A DNA stretch of 64,000 nt, from NCBI RefSeq assembly GCF_001046635.1, contig NZ_KQ130458.1, forward strand, positions 117,145 through 181,144, read 5' to 3'. A program made the position numbers and the translations under genes. Within the stretch, counting starts at the first letter, position 1; every line of letters begins with the position of its first letter. This DNA is from Novosphingobium barchaimii LL02. GTDB lineage: Bacteria; Pseudomonadota; Alphaproteobacteria; Sphingomonadales; Sphingomonadaceae. Shown here piece after piece: positions 1-8,762 of this stretch. Under the pieces are notes generated by a model. It searched no databases. It was not told the DNA's origin and saw nothing but the letters and a program-made list of their open reading frames with translations.

Positions 1-360
1 GGCCGTGGTGGTGTCAATCGCCTCGGTCAGCGAGCGGAAGCCCGCGCCCGCCGCCTCGATCCGCTCCATAATGTGCAGCAGATCCTTGAGGCTGCGCGAT
101 AGCCGGTCGAGTTTCCAGACGACGACGACGTCACTGTCGCGTAACTGGCCGATCATCTCCAGGAGCTTTGGCCGGTCCCAGCGCCCGCCACTGGCAATTT
201 CCTCGAACACGCGCCTGCACCCAGCCGCGTCGAGGGCGCGGCGCTGGGCGGCGTTCGACTGCTCGTCACCCTTCGACACCCGCGCATAGCCGATCAGATA
301 GGGTGCCCTGGTCAAATCCTGCCTTTCACAAACGGCCGTATCTGGAGGCGGAAACAGCAT
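1..360 (-). CDS. tnpR: Serine resolvase TnpR of Tn-A, copy 1 (partial)
   Basis: N-terminal 120 residues of a serine site-specific recombinase that resolves Tn3-type cointegrates; the rest lies outside the window. The translation equals residues 1-120 of the complete copy at 36989-37627, including the GYARVS segment with the nucleophilic serine at residue 29. It is transcribed away from tnpA, leaving an 83-bp gap (361-443) that should hold res and both promoters. The start could be a few codons downstream, because the first 15 residues are not typical of resolvases. Confidence 0.85.
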   Translation of the reverse strand, partial: MLFPPPDTAVCERQDLTRAPYLIGYARVSKGDEQSNAAQRRALDAAGCRRVFEEIASGGRWDRPKLLEMIGQLRDSDVVVVWKLDRLSRSLKDLLHIMERIEAAGAGFRSLTEAIDTTTA

Positions 361-443
361 GCACCAATTTCCGCAGCCTTGGGTCTTTCACAATCCTCTT
401 TCACTAAGCCAACAAAAGGCAAGAGGTTTTTGGAGGATGAAAC

Positions 444-3395
444 ATGCCCGCACGTATTCCGATGACCCAGCGGCAGCGCGCCGCGTTGCTTGCTTTGCCC
501 GACAGCGAGGCGGCGGTGGTGCGACATCATGGCCTCGATGCCGAGGACCTTGCTGCGATCGGCTTCGCACGCACTCCGGCGACCCGCTTGAGCTATGCCC
601 TGCAACTCTGCTGCCTGCGCTATCCGGGGCGACATCTGCGCACAGGCGAGCTGTTGCCTGCAATCATGCTCGACCACATCGCCGAACAGGTCGGAGTGGA
701 TGCAGGCGTCGTCGCCGACTTCGCGCGGCGAGCGCCGACCCGCTACGATCAGCTTGCCGCCATCAAGGCGCGCTTCGGATTCACCGATCTGAGCCGGCCA
801 GCGCGCGGCATCATGATGACTTGGCTGGAAACCGAAGCCATGGCTATCGTGGACGGGCGCATTTTGCTTGATCGATTGCTGGACGAGCTGCGCACGCGAC
901 GCATCGTCATCCCTGGCATCAGCGTCGTTGAGCGGATGGCGGCCGAGGCGATGCTTCGGACGGAAACCGATCTGGTCGCCGCGGTCGATGCTAAACTCGA
1001 TGCGGATATGCGTCAGCGTCTCGATATGCTGATCGATGAGAAGGTACATGACCGGCAGAGCCGCTTGTCCTGGCTGCGCGAACCAGAGCCCCGCGTCGCG
1101 TCAGCCTCGCTTGCCGAAATCCTCGAGAAGGTCGCGATAATCCATAGGACCGGTATTTCCAGCATTCCGGTCGATCCCCTGCACGAGCCCCGCCTGACGC
1201 AGTTCGCCCGCGAAGGCGTGCGATATACAGCCCAGGCTTTCCAACAGATGCGCGTCTCCCGCAGGCGGGTCATCCTGCTTGCAACGCTGCGCGAGATGGA
1301 GGCCACGCTTACCGACGCGGCGATCGCCATGTTCAGCGCCTTGATGGGACGCGCTCACCTTCGTGCTCGCAAACGCCTGGAGCAGAGGGTCGCGATTTCG
1401 GGACGCGAAGGCCGCGATCGGCTGATGCGGATCGCCACTGTGCTGGAAACAGTTAGCCAGGCAGCACGCGCCGGCGGAGATATCGGTGCGGCCCTCAGGG
1501 ATATCGTGCCTCTCGACATGCTCGATGCTGATGCCGCAATCATCCGTCGTACCGCGGCACCTCACAGGGACGATGTGCTGAGCGAGATCGCAGCCGAATA
1601 CCGGACCTTCAAGCGAACAGGGCCTCTATTCCTGCAAGCGCTCGATTTCCACGGTCGGGCCGGCACCGCGGCATTGCGCGACGCGATGGCGATCCTGTCG
1701 AATCTTGATGGCGACTGGCGCAAGCCCCTCCCTGCCGACGTTCCGCTCGGTCATGTCGAGCGGCGCTGGCACCGCCATGTCGTGGTCGCCGGCAAGATCG
1801 ACCGGACGCACTGGGAGATGGCGACTTACGGCGCGCTCACCAATGCACTGGCCTCGGGTGATATCTGGGTGCCGAGGTCAAGGCTGCACAGGTCGCTGGA
1901 CGTGCTGCTCGCGCCGTTATCCGGCGCAGCGCTGCAACCGCCGTTCTCGCTCGGTAATCCACACGCATGGCTCGATCAGCGCGCCGCGCAGCTCGACAGC
2001 GCCTTGCGCGACGTCGCCCACAATCTGGCCGGACGCGATGCTGCCCTGTTCGCTGGCGAGCGATTGCGATTTCCCAAGGAACTGAAGGACGATGATGCCA
2101 GGCACGACGAAGGACGGCGCCTGACGCTTGCCTGCTACGACATGCTGCCTGCCACGCGTATCACCGACGTGTTGTCGCAAGTCGAACGCTGGACCGGCTT
2201 CACCCGGCACTTCGGGCACGTCTCGACCGGGTTGCCGCCTGGCGATGAGCAGGCCTTCCTCGCCACTCTGATTGCCGAAGCGACCAATCTTGGGCTGTCG
2301 CGCATGGCCGAGGTATGCGGCGCAGGGTCACGCCGCGCGCTGCTGCGCATGCAGACATGGCACATGCGCGAGGAAACCTTTCGGGCGGCGCTCGCCTGTC
2401 TGACCGACGCCATCCACGCCGAGCCGATCGCCGCCTGGTTTGGGCAAGGACACCGGGCTTCCGCGGATGGCCAGGCCTTCTACCTGGGCGGGCCGGGCGA
2501 AGCCGGCGGAGCGGTCAACGCCCATTATGGTCGCGACCCAGTGGTCAAGATCTACACCACCATCACCGACCGCTACGCGCCGCTGCACCAGACGGTGATC
2601 GCCGGCACGGCAGGAGAAGCCATCCATGCGCTCGATGGGCTCCTCGGCCATGACAGCAACGCCGATCTGACCGCGCTGCACGTCGATGGAGGCGGCGTTT
2701 CCGACATCGTATTCGCGACGATGCATCTCCTCGGGCTCGATTTCGAGCCGCGCATTCCTCGCCTGTCCGACCGGCGCCTCTACGCTTTCGAACCCTCGAA
2801 GCGCTATGGCAGGCTTGCGCCACTGTTCGGTCACAGGCTCAACCGGGACCTGATCGTCAGCCACTGGCCCGATATTGAACGTGTCATTGGCGCGATCCGT
2901 CACCGCACCGTCACGCCATCGTTGATCCTGAAGAAGCTGTCCGCCTACCGCCAGCAGAACAGCCTCGCTGCGGCGCTGCGGGAGATCGGGCGGATCGAGC
3001 GCACGCTGTTCACGCTCCGCTGGTTCGAGGATCCGGCTCTGCGCCGTACCGTCACTGCCGAGTTGAACAAGGGCGAGGCCCGCAACAGCCTTGCCCGGGC
3101 GGTCGCCTTCCATCGGCTCGGCCGTTTTCGCGACCGTGGCCTGGAGAACCAGCAGACCCGAGCGGCCGCGCTCAACCTCGTCACCGCAGCGATTATCCTG
3201 TTCAACTGTCGCTATCTGGGGCGCGCCGTCGACGAAATGCGTCGTCGAGGAAGCCCCATCGATCCAGCTATGCTGTCCCGGCTCTCGCCGTTGGGTTGGG
3301 ATCGCATCAATCTCACCGGCGATTATGTCTGGTCCGATCACCTCGATCTCGACGCCAACGGCCTCATGCCGCTGCTCATCAAACCGCTACCGTGA
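444..3395 (+). CDS. tnpA: Tn3-family transposase TnpA, copy 1
   Basis: Full-length 983-residue transposase of the Tn3 family, which catalyses replicative transposition to a cointegrate. The length is normal for the family (about 960-1010). The catalytic triad is visible: D675 in SADGQ, D754 in GGGVSD and E878 in LNKGEARN. The N-terminal half fits the DNA-binding region that reads the terminal repeats. ATG 444 follows a ggagg sequence (431-435), and the stop lies inside the region of the right inverted repeat. Identical to the copy at 37711-40662. Confidence 0.95.
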   Translation: MPARIPMTQRQRAALLALPDSEAAVVRHHGLDAEDLAAIGFARTPATRLSYALQLCCLRYPGRHLRTGELLPAIMLDHIAEQVGVDAGVVADFARRAPTRYDQLAAIKARFGFTDLSRPARGIMMTWLETEAMAIVDGRILLDRLLDELRTRRIVIPGISVVERMAAEAMLRTETDLVAAVDAKLDADMRQRLDMLIDEKVHDRQSRLSWLREPEPRVASASLAEILEKVAIIHRTGISSIPVDPLHEPRLTQFAREGVRYTAQAFQQMRVSRRRVILLATLREMEATLTDAAIAMFSALMGRAHLRARKRLEQRVAISGREGRDRLMRIATVLETVSQAARAGGDIGAALRDIVPLDMLDADAAIIRRTAAPHRDDVLSEIAAEYRTFKRTGPLFLQALDFHGRAGTAALRDAMAILSNLDGDWRKPLPADVPLGHVERRWHRHVVVAGKIDRTHWEMATYGALTNALASGDIWVPRSRLHRSLDVLLAPLSGAALQPPFSLGNPHAWLDQRAAQLDSALRDVAHNLAGRDAALFAGERLRFPKELKDDDARHDEGRRLTLACYDMLPATRITDVLSQVERWTGFTRHFGHVSTGLPPGDEQAFLATLIAEATNLGLSRMAEVCGAGSRRALLRMQTWHMREETFRAALACLTDAIHAEPIAAWFGQGHRASADGQAFYLGGPGEAGGAVNAHYGRDPVVKIYTTITDRYAPLHQTVIAGTAGEAIHALDGLLGHDSNADLTALHVDGGGVSDIVFATMHLLGLDFEPRIPRLSDRRLYAFEPSKRYGRLAPLFGHRLNRDLIVSHWPDIERVIGAIRHRTVTPSLILKKLSAYRQQNSLAAALREIGRIERTLFTLRWFEDPALRRTVTAELNKGEARNSLARAVAFHRLGRFRDRGLENQQTRAAALNLVTAAIILFNCRYLGRAVDEMRRRGSPIDPAMLSRLSPLGWDRINLTGDYVWSDHLDLDANGLMPLLIKPLP

Positions 3396-3423
3396 ATCCG
3401 TGTCCTGATAATGCACAGGGGCC

Positions 3424-3896
3424 AACATGACGCGGCGGTGCGCTCGATCGCGCGGCGACTGGCGACAACCTATATCCTGCCGGCCTTGGCCGTGCGCGCG
3501 ACCGGGGGGCAGGCGAACGGATCGCCGCTCGCCATACCGTTCGCCGGCGGCCTGCTACTCGGTCGCTTCCAGGCCGAACCAAAGATCGACAATTCAGGCG
3601 GCCATGTGACCTTCAACAAATATTGTATGCGGAATCACACCGTCTTTTACCCCACCCCGACGAATTTCGTTGTGCGAACCTACGTCAATCCGAAGCTGTT
3701 GAGGCCGGAACAGCATGAGATCGTGCGCGAGATGGAGGCATGGCTTGCGGCGCACCAGGCCGAAGCCGAGGCGGCCGTCATGCAATATCACCGGCTTGAA
3801 GATAACGACCAGGGCGAGTTTCTGGACTCCGCGAGCTGGGCGACGCTGCAAGCAGATTTTCAGGCTTTGTGGCCCCGGCTTTCCGCGCAGTTTTAG
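3424..3896 (+). pseudogene. 5'-truncated hypothetical gene at the Tn-A right end
   Basis: An open frame runs from the transposon end to a stop at 3896; its apparent ATG (3411) lies inside the Tn-A repeat, so the native start has been removed. The C-terminal 90 residues are charged and helix-prone (EIVREMEAWLAAHQAEAEAAV). I do not recognise a family. The stop overlaps the stop of the convergent phosphatase gene by 4 bp, which suggests this is a genuine old gene end rather than a chance frame. Confidence 0.45.
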
Positions 3897-4519
3897 GCCG
3901 TGCCGGCCAGCGCCGGCGCACAGGACCAGCGGCCACCTTCCCAATGAAATCCTACCCGCTGCGCGTTGGCGATCGCGGGCGGCTCGCCCTTGCGCCAGAA
4001 CGCCCGCATCTTGGCCCGTTCGTCCAGATGGGCGTCAGCGACGATCGCGCGCGCGGCCTGGATGAACTGCCCATGCCCGAACACATAGACCAGCGATGCA
4101 GCCGGCATGGCGGCGAGCCGCGCCAGCGCGGCCTCGCAGCGCCGTAGCAGGGTGGCGAAGCTCTCCGCCCCTTCCCCGTCGCAATAATCAGGATCGGCCG
4201 CGCTCCAATAGCGTTCGAGGTGCGGCATCCGCTCCGCGCTGCGCGTGCCGTTCCAGCGCGCCGGTTGCAGATAGGTGAACTCTTCGATCGGCCACACTTC
4301 GACCGGCACGCCGGGAAAGCGCGCGATCGTCGGCGCGGCCGTCTGCCGGGTGCGCGTATAGGGCGACGTGACGATGAGCGCGGGCGCTTGCGTCCAGCTC
4401 GCCGCGACTTCGCGCGCCTGTTCCTGGCCCAGCTCCGTCAGCTCGATCGCGCCGAGATCATCGCAGGGCACGCCGGCGTTGCCGGTGCTTTGGCCGTGGC
4501 GGATGAAAATCGCCCTCAT
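3893..4519 (-). CDS. Histidine phosphatase family protein (phosphoglycerate mutase-like)
   Basis: A 208-residue member of the histidine phosphatase superfamily, which forms a phospho-histidine intermediate during phosphoryl transfer. The catalytic signature FIRHGQSTGN is at residues 5-14 (RHG 7-9), followed by the conserved TSPYTRTRQTA segment and a second histidine in VFGHGQF. The substrate cannot be told. Its ATG overlaps the stop of the 61-residue gene upstream (4516-4519), so it is probably translated as the last gene of the operon that begins with the toxin at 5538. A phosphatase at the end of a toxin-antitoxin operon is unusual. Confidence 0.85.
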   Translation of the reverse strand: MRAIFIRHGQSTGNAGVPCDDLGAIELTELGQEQAREVAASWTQAPALIVTSPYTRTRQTAAPTIARFPGVPVEVWPIEEFTYLQPARWNGTRSAERMPHLERYWSAADPDYCDGEGAESFATLLRRCEAALARLAAMPAASLVYVFGHGQFIQAARAIVADAHLDERAKMRAFWRKGEPPAIANAQRVGFHWEGGRWSCAPALAGTA

Positions 4520-4701
4520 AGCCGGTTGTCCCGGAGCCGATCGGGCGTCCAGCCTTCGGGCAATTCGTCGCCGGGTTCGGGAGGCCGATCGGGCACCTTG
4601 GCCAAGATGCGGTCAAGACCATCCAATGTGGAGCCTTTGGAACGCCGCCTGAAAAACTCCGCAGCCGTTTCCCCTTTGCGCGGCCGATCAATCGCCATCA
4701 T
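4516..4701 (-). CDS. Small hypothetical protein, operon with HigBA-like genes
   Basis: A 61-residue protein (MMAIDRPRKGETAAEFFRRR...), basic at the N-terminus and proline/acid-rich at the C-terminus. No family recognised. It overlaps the gene upstream by 14 bp and the phosphatase downstream by 4 bp, a strong sign of translational coupling in a single minus-strand operon. An alternative in-frame start at 4698 (second Met) is equally possible. Confidence 0.6.
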   Translation of the reverse strand: MMAIDRPRKGETAAEFFRRRSKGSTLDGLDRILAKVPDRPPEPGDELPEGWTPDRLRDNRL

Positions 4702-4924
4702 GCAAATCCGTCATAAGCGCATCGACGCTGGGGAAGCGTGCCCCCTTCCCCGCTTCCAGTTCCTCGATCGCCGCGCGCGTCGCGGCTTGGCCGGTCAGCT
4801 CGGCCGTCGCCGCCATTTCGGCCTCGAACTGCGCCTTGCGCGCCTCATACTGGGCGCGGCGCTCTGGACTCCAATCCTTCATGCGATCAGCCACAAGATC
4901 GCGAAACGGGCGATGGCCTGCCAT
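4688..4924 (-). CDS. Small hypothetical protein, possible accessory antitoxin
   Basis: A 78-residue charged, mostly helical protein. Its N-terminus (HRPFRDLVADRMKDWSPERR) reminds me of short regulators that sit next to RelE-type toxins, and its C-terminus (FPSVDALMTDL) of antitoxin tails; this is weak resemblance only. It starts 12 bp after the antitoxin stop and overlaps the following 61-residue gene, so it is third in the toxin-antitoxin operon. Confidence 0.6.
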   Translation of the reverse strand: MAGHRPFRDLVADRMKDWSPERRAQYEARKAQFEAEMAATAELTGQAATRAAIEELEAGKGARFPSVDALMTDLHDGD

Positions 4925-4936
4925 TTTGCCCGTCGC

Positions 4937-5218
4937 TCAGGCCGCTTCTTTCAGCGTCAACTCGACGTGCAGATGGGCCGACGCTGCAATGTTGACGAGC
5001 GCATCCAGGGAGAACTTGGCCAGCTTGCCGCGCAGCAGATCATTGGTCCGGGGCCGTGTCAGCCCAAGCCGCTTGCCCGCTTCGTCCTGTGAGACATTCC
5101 AGCCCTGCACCACCTTGCGGATTTCATACAGCAAGGACGAGCGCAGTTTCAGGTTCGCGGCCTCCTGCTCGGTATCAGCGAGCGCGTCCCACACGTTCTC
5201 ATAGATTTCCGATGTCAT
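4937..5218 (-). CDS. HTH antitoxin of a HigBA/RelE-type system
   Basis: A protein of about 93 residues with an XRE-type helix-turn-helix (WNVSQDEAGKRLGLTRPRTNDLLRGK) of the kind found in HigA/NadS antitoxins. It should neutralise the upstream toxin and repress the operon. I prefer ATG 5218, which overlaps the toxin stop as ATGA and has a ggcggag ribosome site, over the ATG 15 bp upstream. The toxin-first gene order is typical of HigBA-like pairs. Confidence 0.8.
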   Translation of the reverse strand: MTSEIYENVWDALADTEQEAANLKLRSSLLYEIRKVVQGWNVSQDEAGKRLGLTRPRTNDLLRGKLAKFSLDALVNIAASAHLHVELTLKEAA

Positions 5219-5538
5219 TGCTCCGCCTTCCATCGTTTCAACCTTTGCGCCGCGAGTTCGAGGTCTTTCTTTGCCGTTGCCTGCGTCTTTTTCTGGAACG
5301 CATGAAGCACCAGAACCCGGTCTTCCAACGTCGCCAGATAGATCACCCGGAACGCGCCCGACGCTTCCCGGATGCGAATTTCCCGAACGCCTTGCCCCAC
5401 GGTTTTCATGGGCTTCCAGTCGTCGGGATCGTCGCCGCGTTGGACAAGCTCAAGCTGCCAACCGGCATCTGTTCGCGCATCTTCGGGGAAGGCGCGAACA
5501 TCGGCCTTGCTACTTCCCAACCACTCTACCGGCTTCAT
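5215..5538 (-). CDS. RelE/HigB-like toxin (phage Gp49-like)
   Basis: A 107-residue toxin of the RelE/ParE superfamily, HigB/Gp49-like branch, predicted to cleave mRNA at the ribosome. The typical C-terminal block is present: EIRIREASGAFRVIY followed by VLVLHAFQKKTQAT. First gene of a five-gene minus-strand operon (toxin, antitoxin, two small proteins, phosphatase). Its promoter and operator should lie just upstream of 5538. Confidence 0.82.
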   Translation of the reverse strand: MKPVEWLGSSKADVRAFPEDARTDAGWQLELVQRGDDPDDWKPMKTVGQGVREIRIREASGAFRVIYLATLEDRVLVLHAFQKKTQATAKKDLELAAQRLKRWKAEQ

Positions 5539-5956
5539 GAGGCTGGGTGTATCAAAACGGAGACATTAATTCAAGCTCCTTCGCCTTGGGCGTTCGGAGG
5601 CTGGGATTTGCGCCTGCCGCTGCGCGGCACCGTGGCCCTACTCGCTGCGCTCCCCAAGCCCGCAAGCGGTCTTGGCCCAAGGTGACGACCCACATGGCGG
5701 GGGCGAGATCGCAAGCGGATCTCGCTAGCCAAGGTGCCGGCGTTCGCCGGCGCGTCGTCTGCCTTGTGGGGGAAAGCCGGTCCCGGCCTTCTCTCCCCCG
5801 CAACGGGATTAGACGGGGCCGTGCCTCGCTGCGCTGCGGCCGCTCCACCCCCATCGAATCCCGCTGCCCCCCTCTCCCGCCGGCGTTCTTGGGCGTCCGT
5901 GTTCCGGCCGATGGCATGGCCATCGCCGGACAGGCGATTTGAAGGGAGTAAGGACG
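5539..5956. other. Gene-free stretch between toxin operon and sprT-like gene
   Basis: About 420 bp with no credible gene. It must contain the toxin operon promoter (minus strand, near 5540-5600) and the sprT-like promoter (plus strand). Short GC-rich direct and inverted repeats are present, but I see no clear operator. The sprT ribosome site aagggagtaagg is at its right edge. Confidence 0.5.
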
Positions 5957-6589
5957 ATGACCCACCAAACCCGTGAAAGCTGGCTCAATGCGGTGGCGCA
6001 GGGCATGGCTCCGCTGTTCGAGGCGCTGGACGCCCCCCTGCCCGACCGCGTGCGCGTGGCGATCGGCTTCACCAGCAGAGGCGCGAAGGCCAAGGCGATC
6101 GGCGAGTGCTGGGATAATCGCTTGAGCGCGGACGGCCATTTTGAAATCTTCATCCGGCCCGACCTGGCGCACGCGCCCGACGCCATGCCGGCGCAGATCG
6201 CGGCCATCCTCGCGCATGAGCTGGTCCATGCCGCAGTCGGCATCCCGGCAGGGCATGGGAAGGCGTTTAAACGGGCCGCCCTTGGGCTGGGCCTAGTCGG
6301 GCCGATGCGCGCCACCACCCCCGGCGAGGCGTTCCTTGCGGCCATCGCGCCGATCTTGGAGAGCGTCGGCCCCCTCCCCCATGCCCGCCTTGATACGGAT
6401 GGAGAGTCGACCGCGCCCAAGAAGCAGAAAACCCGGATGCTCAAATGCGAGTGCGCGACGTGCGGCTATACCGTCAGGACCGCGCGCAAATGGTTGGAGC
6501 TGGCCGGAGCGCCGCTTTGCCCGATCGAGGATCACGGCCAGATGCAGCATGAGCCGCTGGACGATGACGAGGCCGAGCCGGAGGAATGA
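5957..6589 (+). CDS. SprT-like zinc metalloprotease-type protein
   Basis: A 210-residue SprT-like protein. The zincin motif HELVHAA is at residues 87-93, and a C-terminal zinc-ribbon-like block has CECATC and a later cysteine. The role on plasmids is unknown. I start at ATG 5957, behind aagggagtaagg, rather than the in-frame ATG 18 bp upstream. It sits immediately before parA, as does the decayed sprT remnant before parA in module B (16792-16946), so the pairing is a conserved trait of this backbone. The C-terminus is very acidic. Confidence 0.8.
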   Translation: MTHQTRESWLNAVAQGMAPLFEALDAPLPDRVRVAIGFTSRGAKAKAIGECWDNRLSADGHFEIFIRPDLAHAPDAMPAQIAAILAHELVHAAVGIPAGHGKAFKRAALGLGLVGPMRATTPGEAFLAAIAPILESVGPLPHARLDTDGESTAPKKQKTRMLKCECATCGYTVRTARKWLELAGAPLCPIEDHGQMQHEPLDDDEAEPEE

Positions 6590-6674
6590 TGCGCCGCGCT
6601 TTCGTCAGTTCAGATTCAGCGCCGCCCTATCGTCATTTCAGCGACGATAGGGCTTTCCCTCTCGGTTCACCGCG

Positions 6675-6706
6675 TATACAAGTATAGGACTATACGTGTA
6701 GGAGTG
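6675..6706. repeat. TATAC octamer array 1 (parA operator / centromere-like)
   Basis: Four head-to-tail 8-bp units, tatacaag-tataggac-tatacgtg-taggagtg, end 4 bp before the parA ATG; the last contains its ggag ribosome site. Exact 8-bp phasing matches how ribbon-helix-helix repressors bind arrays of short direct repeats. Inferred binding site of the RHH protein at 7343-7630. Confidence 0.6.
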
Positions 6707-6710
6707 TAGC

Positions 6711-7346
6711 ATGAAGGTTCTCGCCATTCTCTCACAGAAAGGGGGCGTCGGGAAAACGACGCTCGCCACCTGTCTGGCGGTCGCGGCCGAGCAGGCCGGC
6801 AAGGTCGCTGCGATCATCGACCTGGACCCGCAGGCGACGGCCTCGTTCTGGAAAGACGTGCGCCAGCTCGACACGCCCGCCGTGGCGTCGATTCAGCCGG
6901 TGCGCCTGCCCGCCATGCTCAAAGCCTGCGAGGATGCCGGCACCGATCTTGTCGTGATCGACGGGGCGGCGGTCGCGCGCGACGTGGCCTATGAGGCAGC
7001 GCGCCAAGCCGATTTCATCCTGATCCCGACCAAGACGGCCGTATTCGACACCATGAGCATGACGCACACGCTCGACGTTGTGCGCCAGCTCGACCGCGCC
7101 TTTGCCGTGGTCCTTACCTTCGTGCCCCCACAAGGTCAGGAAACCGGCGATGCGATTCAGGCCGTGGCGGAGCTGGGCGCGACGGTTTGCCCGGTGACGA
7201 TCGGCAACCGCAAAGCCTTTTTCCGCGCCCAAGCCGCAGGCCAGGCCGTGCAGGAGTTCGAGCCGCACGGACCAGCGGCCGACGAAATCCACCGGCTATA
7301 CGAGTATACAACTATACGCCTATACAATGAAGCGGAGGCGGCGTGA
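6711..7346 (+). CDS. parA: ParA-family partition ATPase (module A)
   Basis: A 211-residue small ParA/MinD-type ATPase for plasmid partition. The deviant Walker A motif KGGVGKTT is at residues 10-17, and IDLDPQ follows near residue 37. It has no N-terminal DNA-binding domain, as in type Ib partition ATPases, so regulation is expected from its small partner. It overlaps the RHH gene by 4 bp (ATGA), and octamer arrays flank both genes. Confidence 0.9.
   Translation: MKVLAILSQKGGVGKTTLATCLAVAAEQAGKVAAIIDLDPQATASFWKDVRQLDTPAVASIQPVRLPAMLKACEDAGTDLVVIDGAAVARDVAYEAARQADFILIPTKTAVFDTMSMTHTLDVVRQLDRAFAVVLTFVPPQGQETGDAIQAVAELGATVCPVTIGNRKAFFRAQAAGQAVQEFEPHGPAADEIHRLYEYTTIRLYNEAEAA
7297..7328. repeat. 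TATAC octamer array 2
   Basis: Four phased units inside the 3' end of parA: tatacgag-tatacaac-tatacgcc-tatacaat. They encode the YEYTTIRLYN segment, so the coding sequence tolerates the array. Confidence 0.6.
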
Positions 7347-7630
7347 TGGCGAAGGGCGGAAACAGTCTGCAAGCGGTGCTGAACCGCGCCAAGGCGGACG
7401 GAGACGCGGCCCCGGCACCAGCGCCGGCGATCGAGCCGGTAGACGTGTCCCGCAAGGCCCCGCCGAGCGGCCGACAGGGGACCAAGTTGATTGGCGGGCA
7501 TTTCCCCCCGGAGGTCAGCACACAGCTTCGTATTATCGCGGCCGAGGAAGGGACGACCGTTCAAAGCCTGCTAGGCGAGGCGCTGGACGACCTGTTCGTG
7601 AAGAAGGGGAGGGGGCGCATCACCAGCTAG
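7343..7630 (+). CDS. Ribbon-helix-helix partner of ParA (ParB/ParG-like)
   Basis: A 95-residue protein with a flexible, alanine/proline-rich N-terminus and a C-terminal ribbon-helix-helix-like domain (KLIGGHFPPEVSTQLRIIAAEEGTTVQSLLGEAL). Position and layout match the centromere-binding partner of a type Ib partition system. Translationally coupled to parA. A start at the second Met (7346) is possible. Array 3 begins at its stop codon. Confidence 0.75.
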   Translation: MMAKGGNSLQAVLNRAKADGDAAPAPAPAIEPVDVSRKAPPSGRQGTKLIGGHFPPEVSTQLRIIAAEEGTTVQSLLGEALDDLFVKKGRGRITS

Positions 7631-7662
7631 TATAGGTGTATAGCTGTATACGCCTATACTAG
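7631..7662. repeat. TATAC octamer array 3
   Basis: Four phased units, tataggtg-tatagctg-tatacgcc-tatactag, fill the gap between the convergent RHH gene and repA and touch both stop codons. Candidate centromere. Confidence 0.6.
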
Positions 7663-8762
7663 CGCAAGGGGGCGGTCTTGTGCTTGTTGCGGCAGAAGCC
7701 GATGAAGGCGGCGCGGGGGCTTTTCAGTTCCGGCCGTCCGCTGTCGATCCACCATGACACCCATTGGTCATAGAGCGCATACACGTCATAGCCAGGCGCA
7801 ACGCTCTTGGCGTCGTGGAAGCCTTCGGGGTCGATATAGGGCCGTTCGGGTTCCGCCTCGATCGCCTCGACCGTATCCAGCGCCTCGCGATTGCGGAACG
7901 TGACCGTATCGCCGTTCATTTCCACGGCATAGTCGGGCAGATGATCGTGCGCGACGAGATCGCGCAGCATCGAGCGGAACACGCGCAGATGGCTACTCGC
8001 GCCAGTCTTTTTCTGTAGCGTTTCGACCGAGATCGACCATTTTTCCTGCGCGCCGCAATGCTTGCGCGCCAGCTCGTAGATGCGCCGTTCGAGCGGCTTG
8101 CGGAGACGGAAATAGTCGCGGTGCAGCGTCAGGACACTGCGCCCCTCGACCATCTTGAACAGCCAATCGGAGAGCGTGACCTTGATTTCCGACATTTGGC
8201 CGGAGCGGGTTTGCCGCACGATCCGCCATTCGTTGATGAGGCCGAACCCTTCGGTGATTTCCTCGCCATCGGCCTTGATGTTCGTGGTGATCCGCGTCCC
8301 CGACAGGCGCTCGAACGCGCTCCGCAGTCGGTCATAGCCGTCGCCATCGGTTTGCCGGTTGGTCCACACTAGCAGATCGCGCGCCGTGAGGTGCAAGGTG
8401 CGGCTCGGCCGCTCGCCCTGGTTCATCTTCCCGATGAGCTGGGAGATGCAGTAGATCAGAATATCCTTGTCGTGGATCGTCGCCAGCCCTTTGACGCTGG
8501 GGACGATTTCGAGCTTGTTGCCGTTATGCTCGTAGCGGAACACGCGCCGATCGGGCTTGGTCGCGAGCGAGAAAATCGGATGCTCCATCGAGGCCATGTC
8601 ATCCTTGGGGATGGCGTCGAGAACATCGCAAATGAACAGATCGGGATCGGGATAGCGAACCGGCAACAGGGGAGGGCGACCCTCCGCGCCGTTCGGGGTT
8701 TCGTTGACGGCAAGCGGAAGTTCGGGGTTTCGTTGACGGTCAGGCTCGATTCGGGGTTTCAT
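7659..8762 (-). CDS. Replication initiator protein, RPA family (module A)
   Basis: A protein of up to 367 residues of the 'replication initiator protein A' type found on alphaproteobacterial plasmids; recognisable blocks are DMASMEHPIFSLATKPD and the winged-helix region around TLHLTARDLL and EWRIVRQTRSGQ. It should bind the iterons just upstream. The start is uncertain: from ATG 8762 the first residues are themselves encoded by iterons, and the recognisable family similarity starts near PLLPVRYPD, so a downstream non-ATG start is possible. Confidence 0.85.
   Translation of the reverse strand: MKPRIEPDRQRNPELPLAVNETPNGAEGRPPLLPVRYPDPDLFICDVLDAIPKDDMASMEHPIFSLATKPDRRVFRYEHNGNKLEIVPSVKGLATIHDKDILIYCISQLIGKMNQGERPSRTLHLTARDLLVWTNRQTDGDGYDRLRSAFERLSGTRITTNIKADGEEITEGFGLINEWRIVRQTRSGQMSEIKVTLSDWLFKMVEGRSVLTLHRDYFRLRKPLERRIYELARKHCGAQEKWSISVETLQKKTGASSHLRVFRSMLRDLVAHDHLPDYAVEMNGDTVTFRNREALDTVEAIEAEPERPYIDPEGFHDAKSVAPGYDVYALYDQWVSWWIDSGRPELKSPRAAFIGFCRNKHKTAPLR

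Larger units (their letters stand above)
1..3423 (+). mobile_element. Tn3-family transposon Tn-A, copy 1, right part
   Basis: This is the right-hand part of a Tn3-family transposon, cut by the start of the window. It is base-for-base the same as 37268-40690 wherever I compared them (constant offset 37267). It holds the start of tnpR, the divergent res/promoter gap and all of tnpA. The right inverted repeat is 3388-3423 and ends in cacaggggcc. The right flank begins aacat, while copy 2 is followed by acata, so the two copies sit at different sites. Confidence 0.9.

Noticed and set aside
2328-3341. A 337-codon frame antisense to Tn-A tnpA (also 39595-40608)
   Set aside because: Shadow of the transposase gene in GC-rich sequence.
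7297-7662. TATAC arrays as a CRISPR array
   Set aside because: Units are contiguous octamers without spacers and no cas genes are present; a partition-protein binding array fits better.
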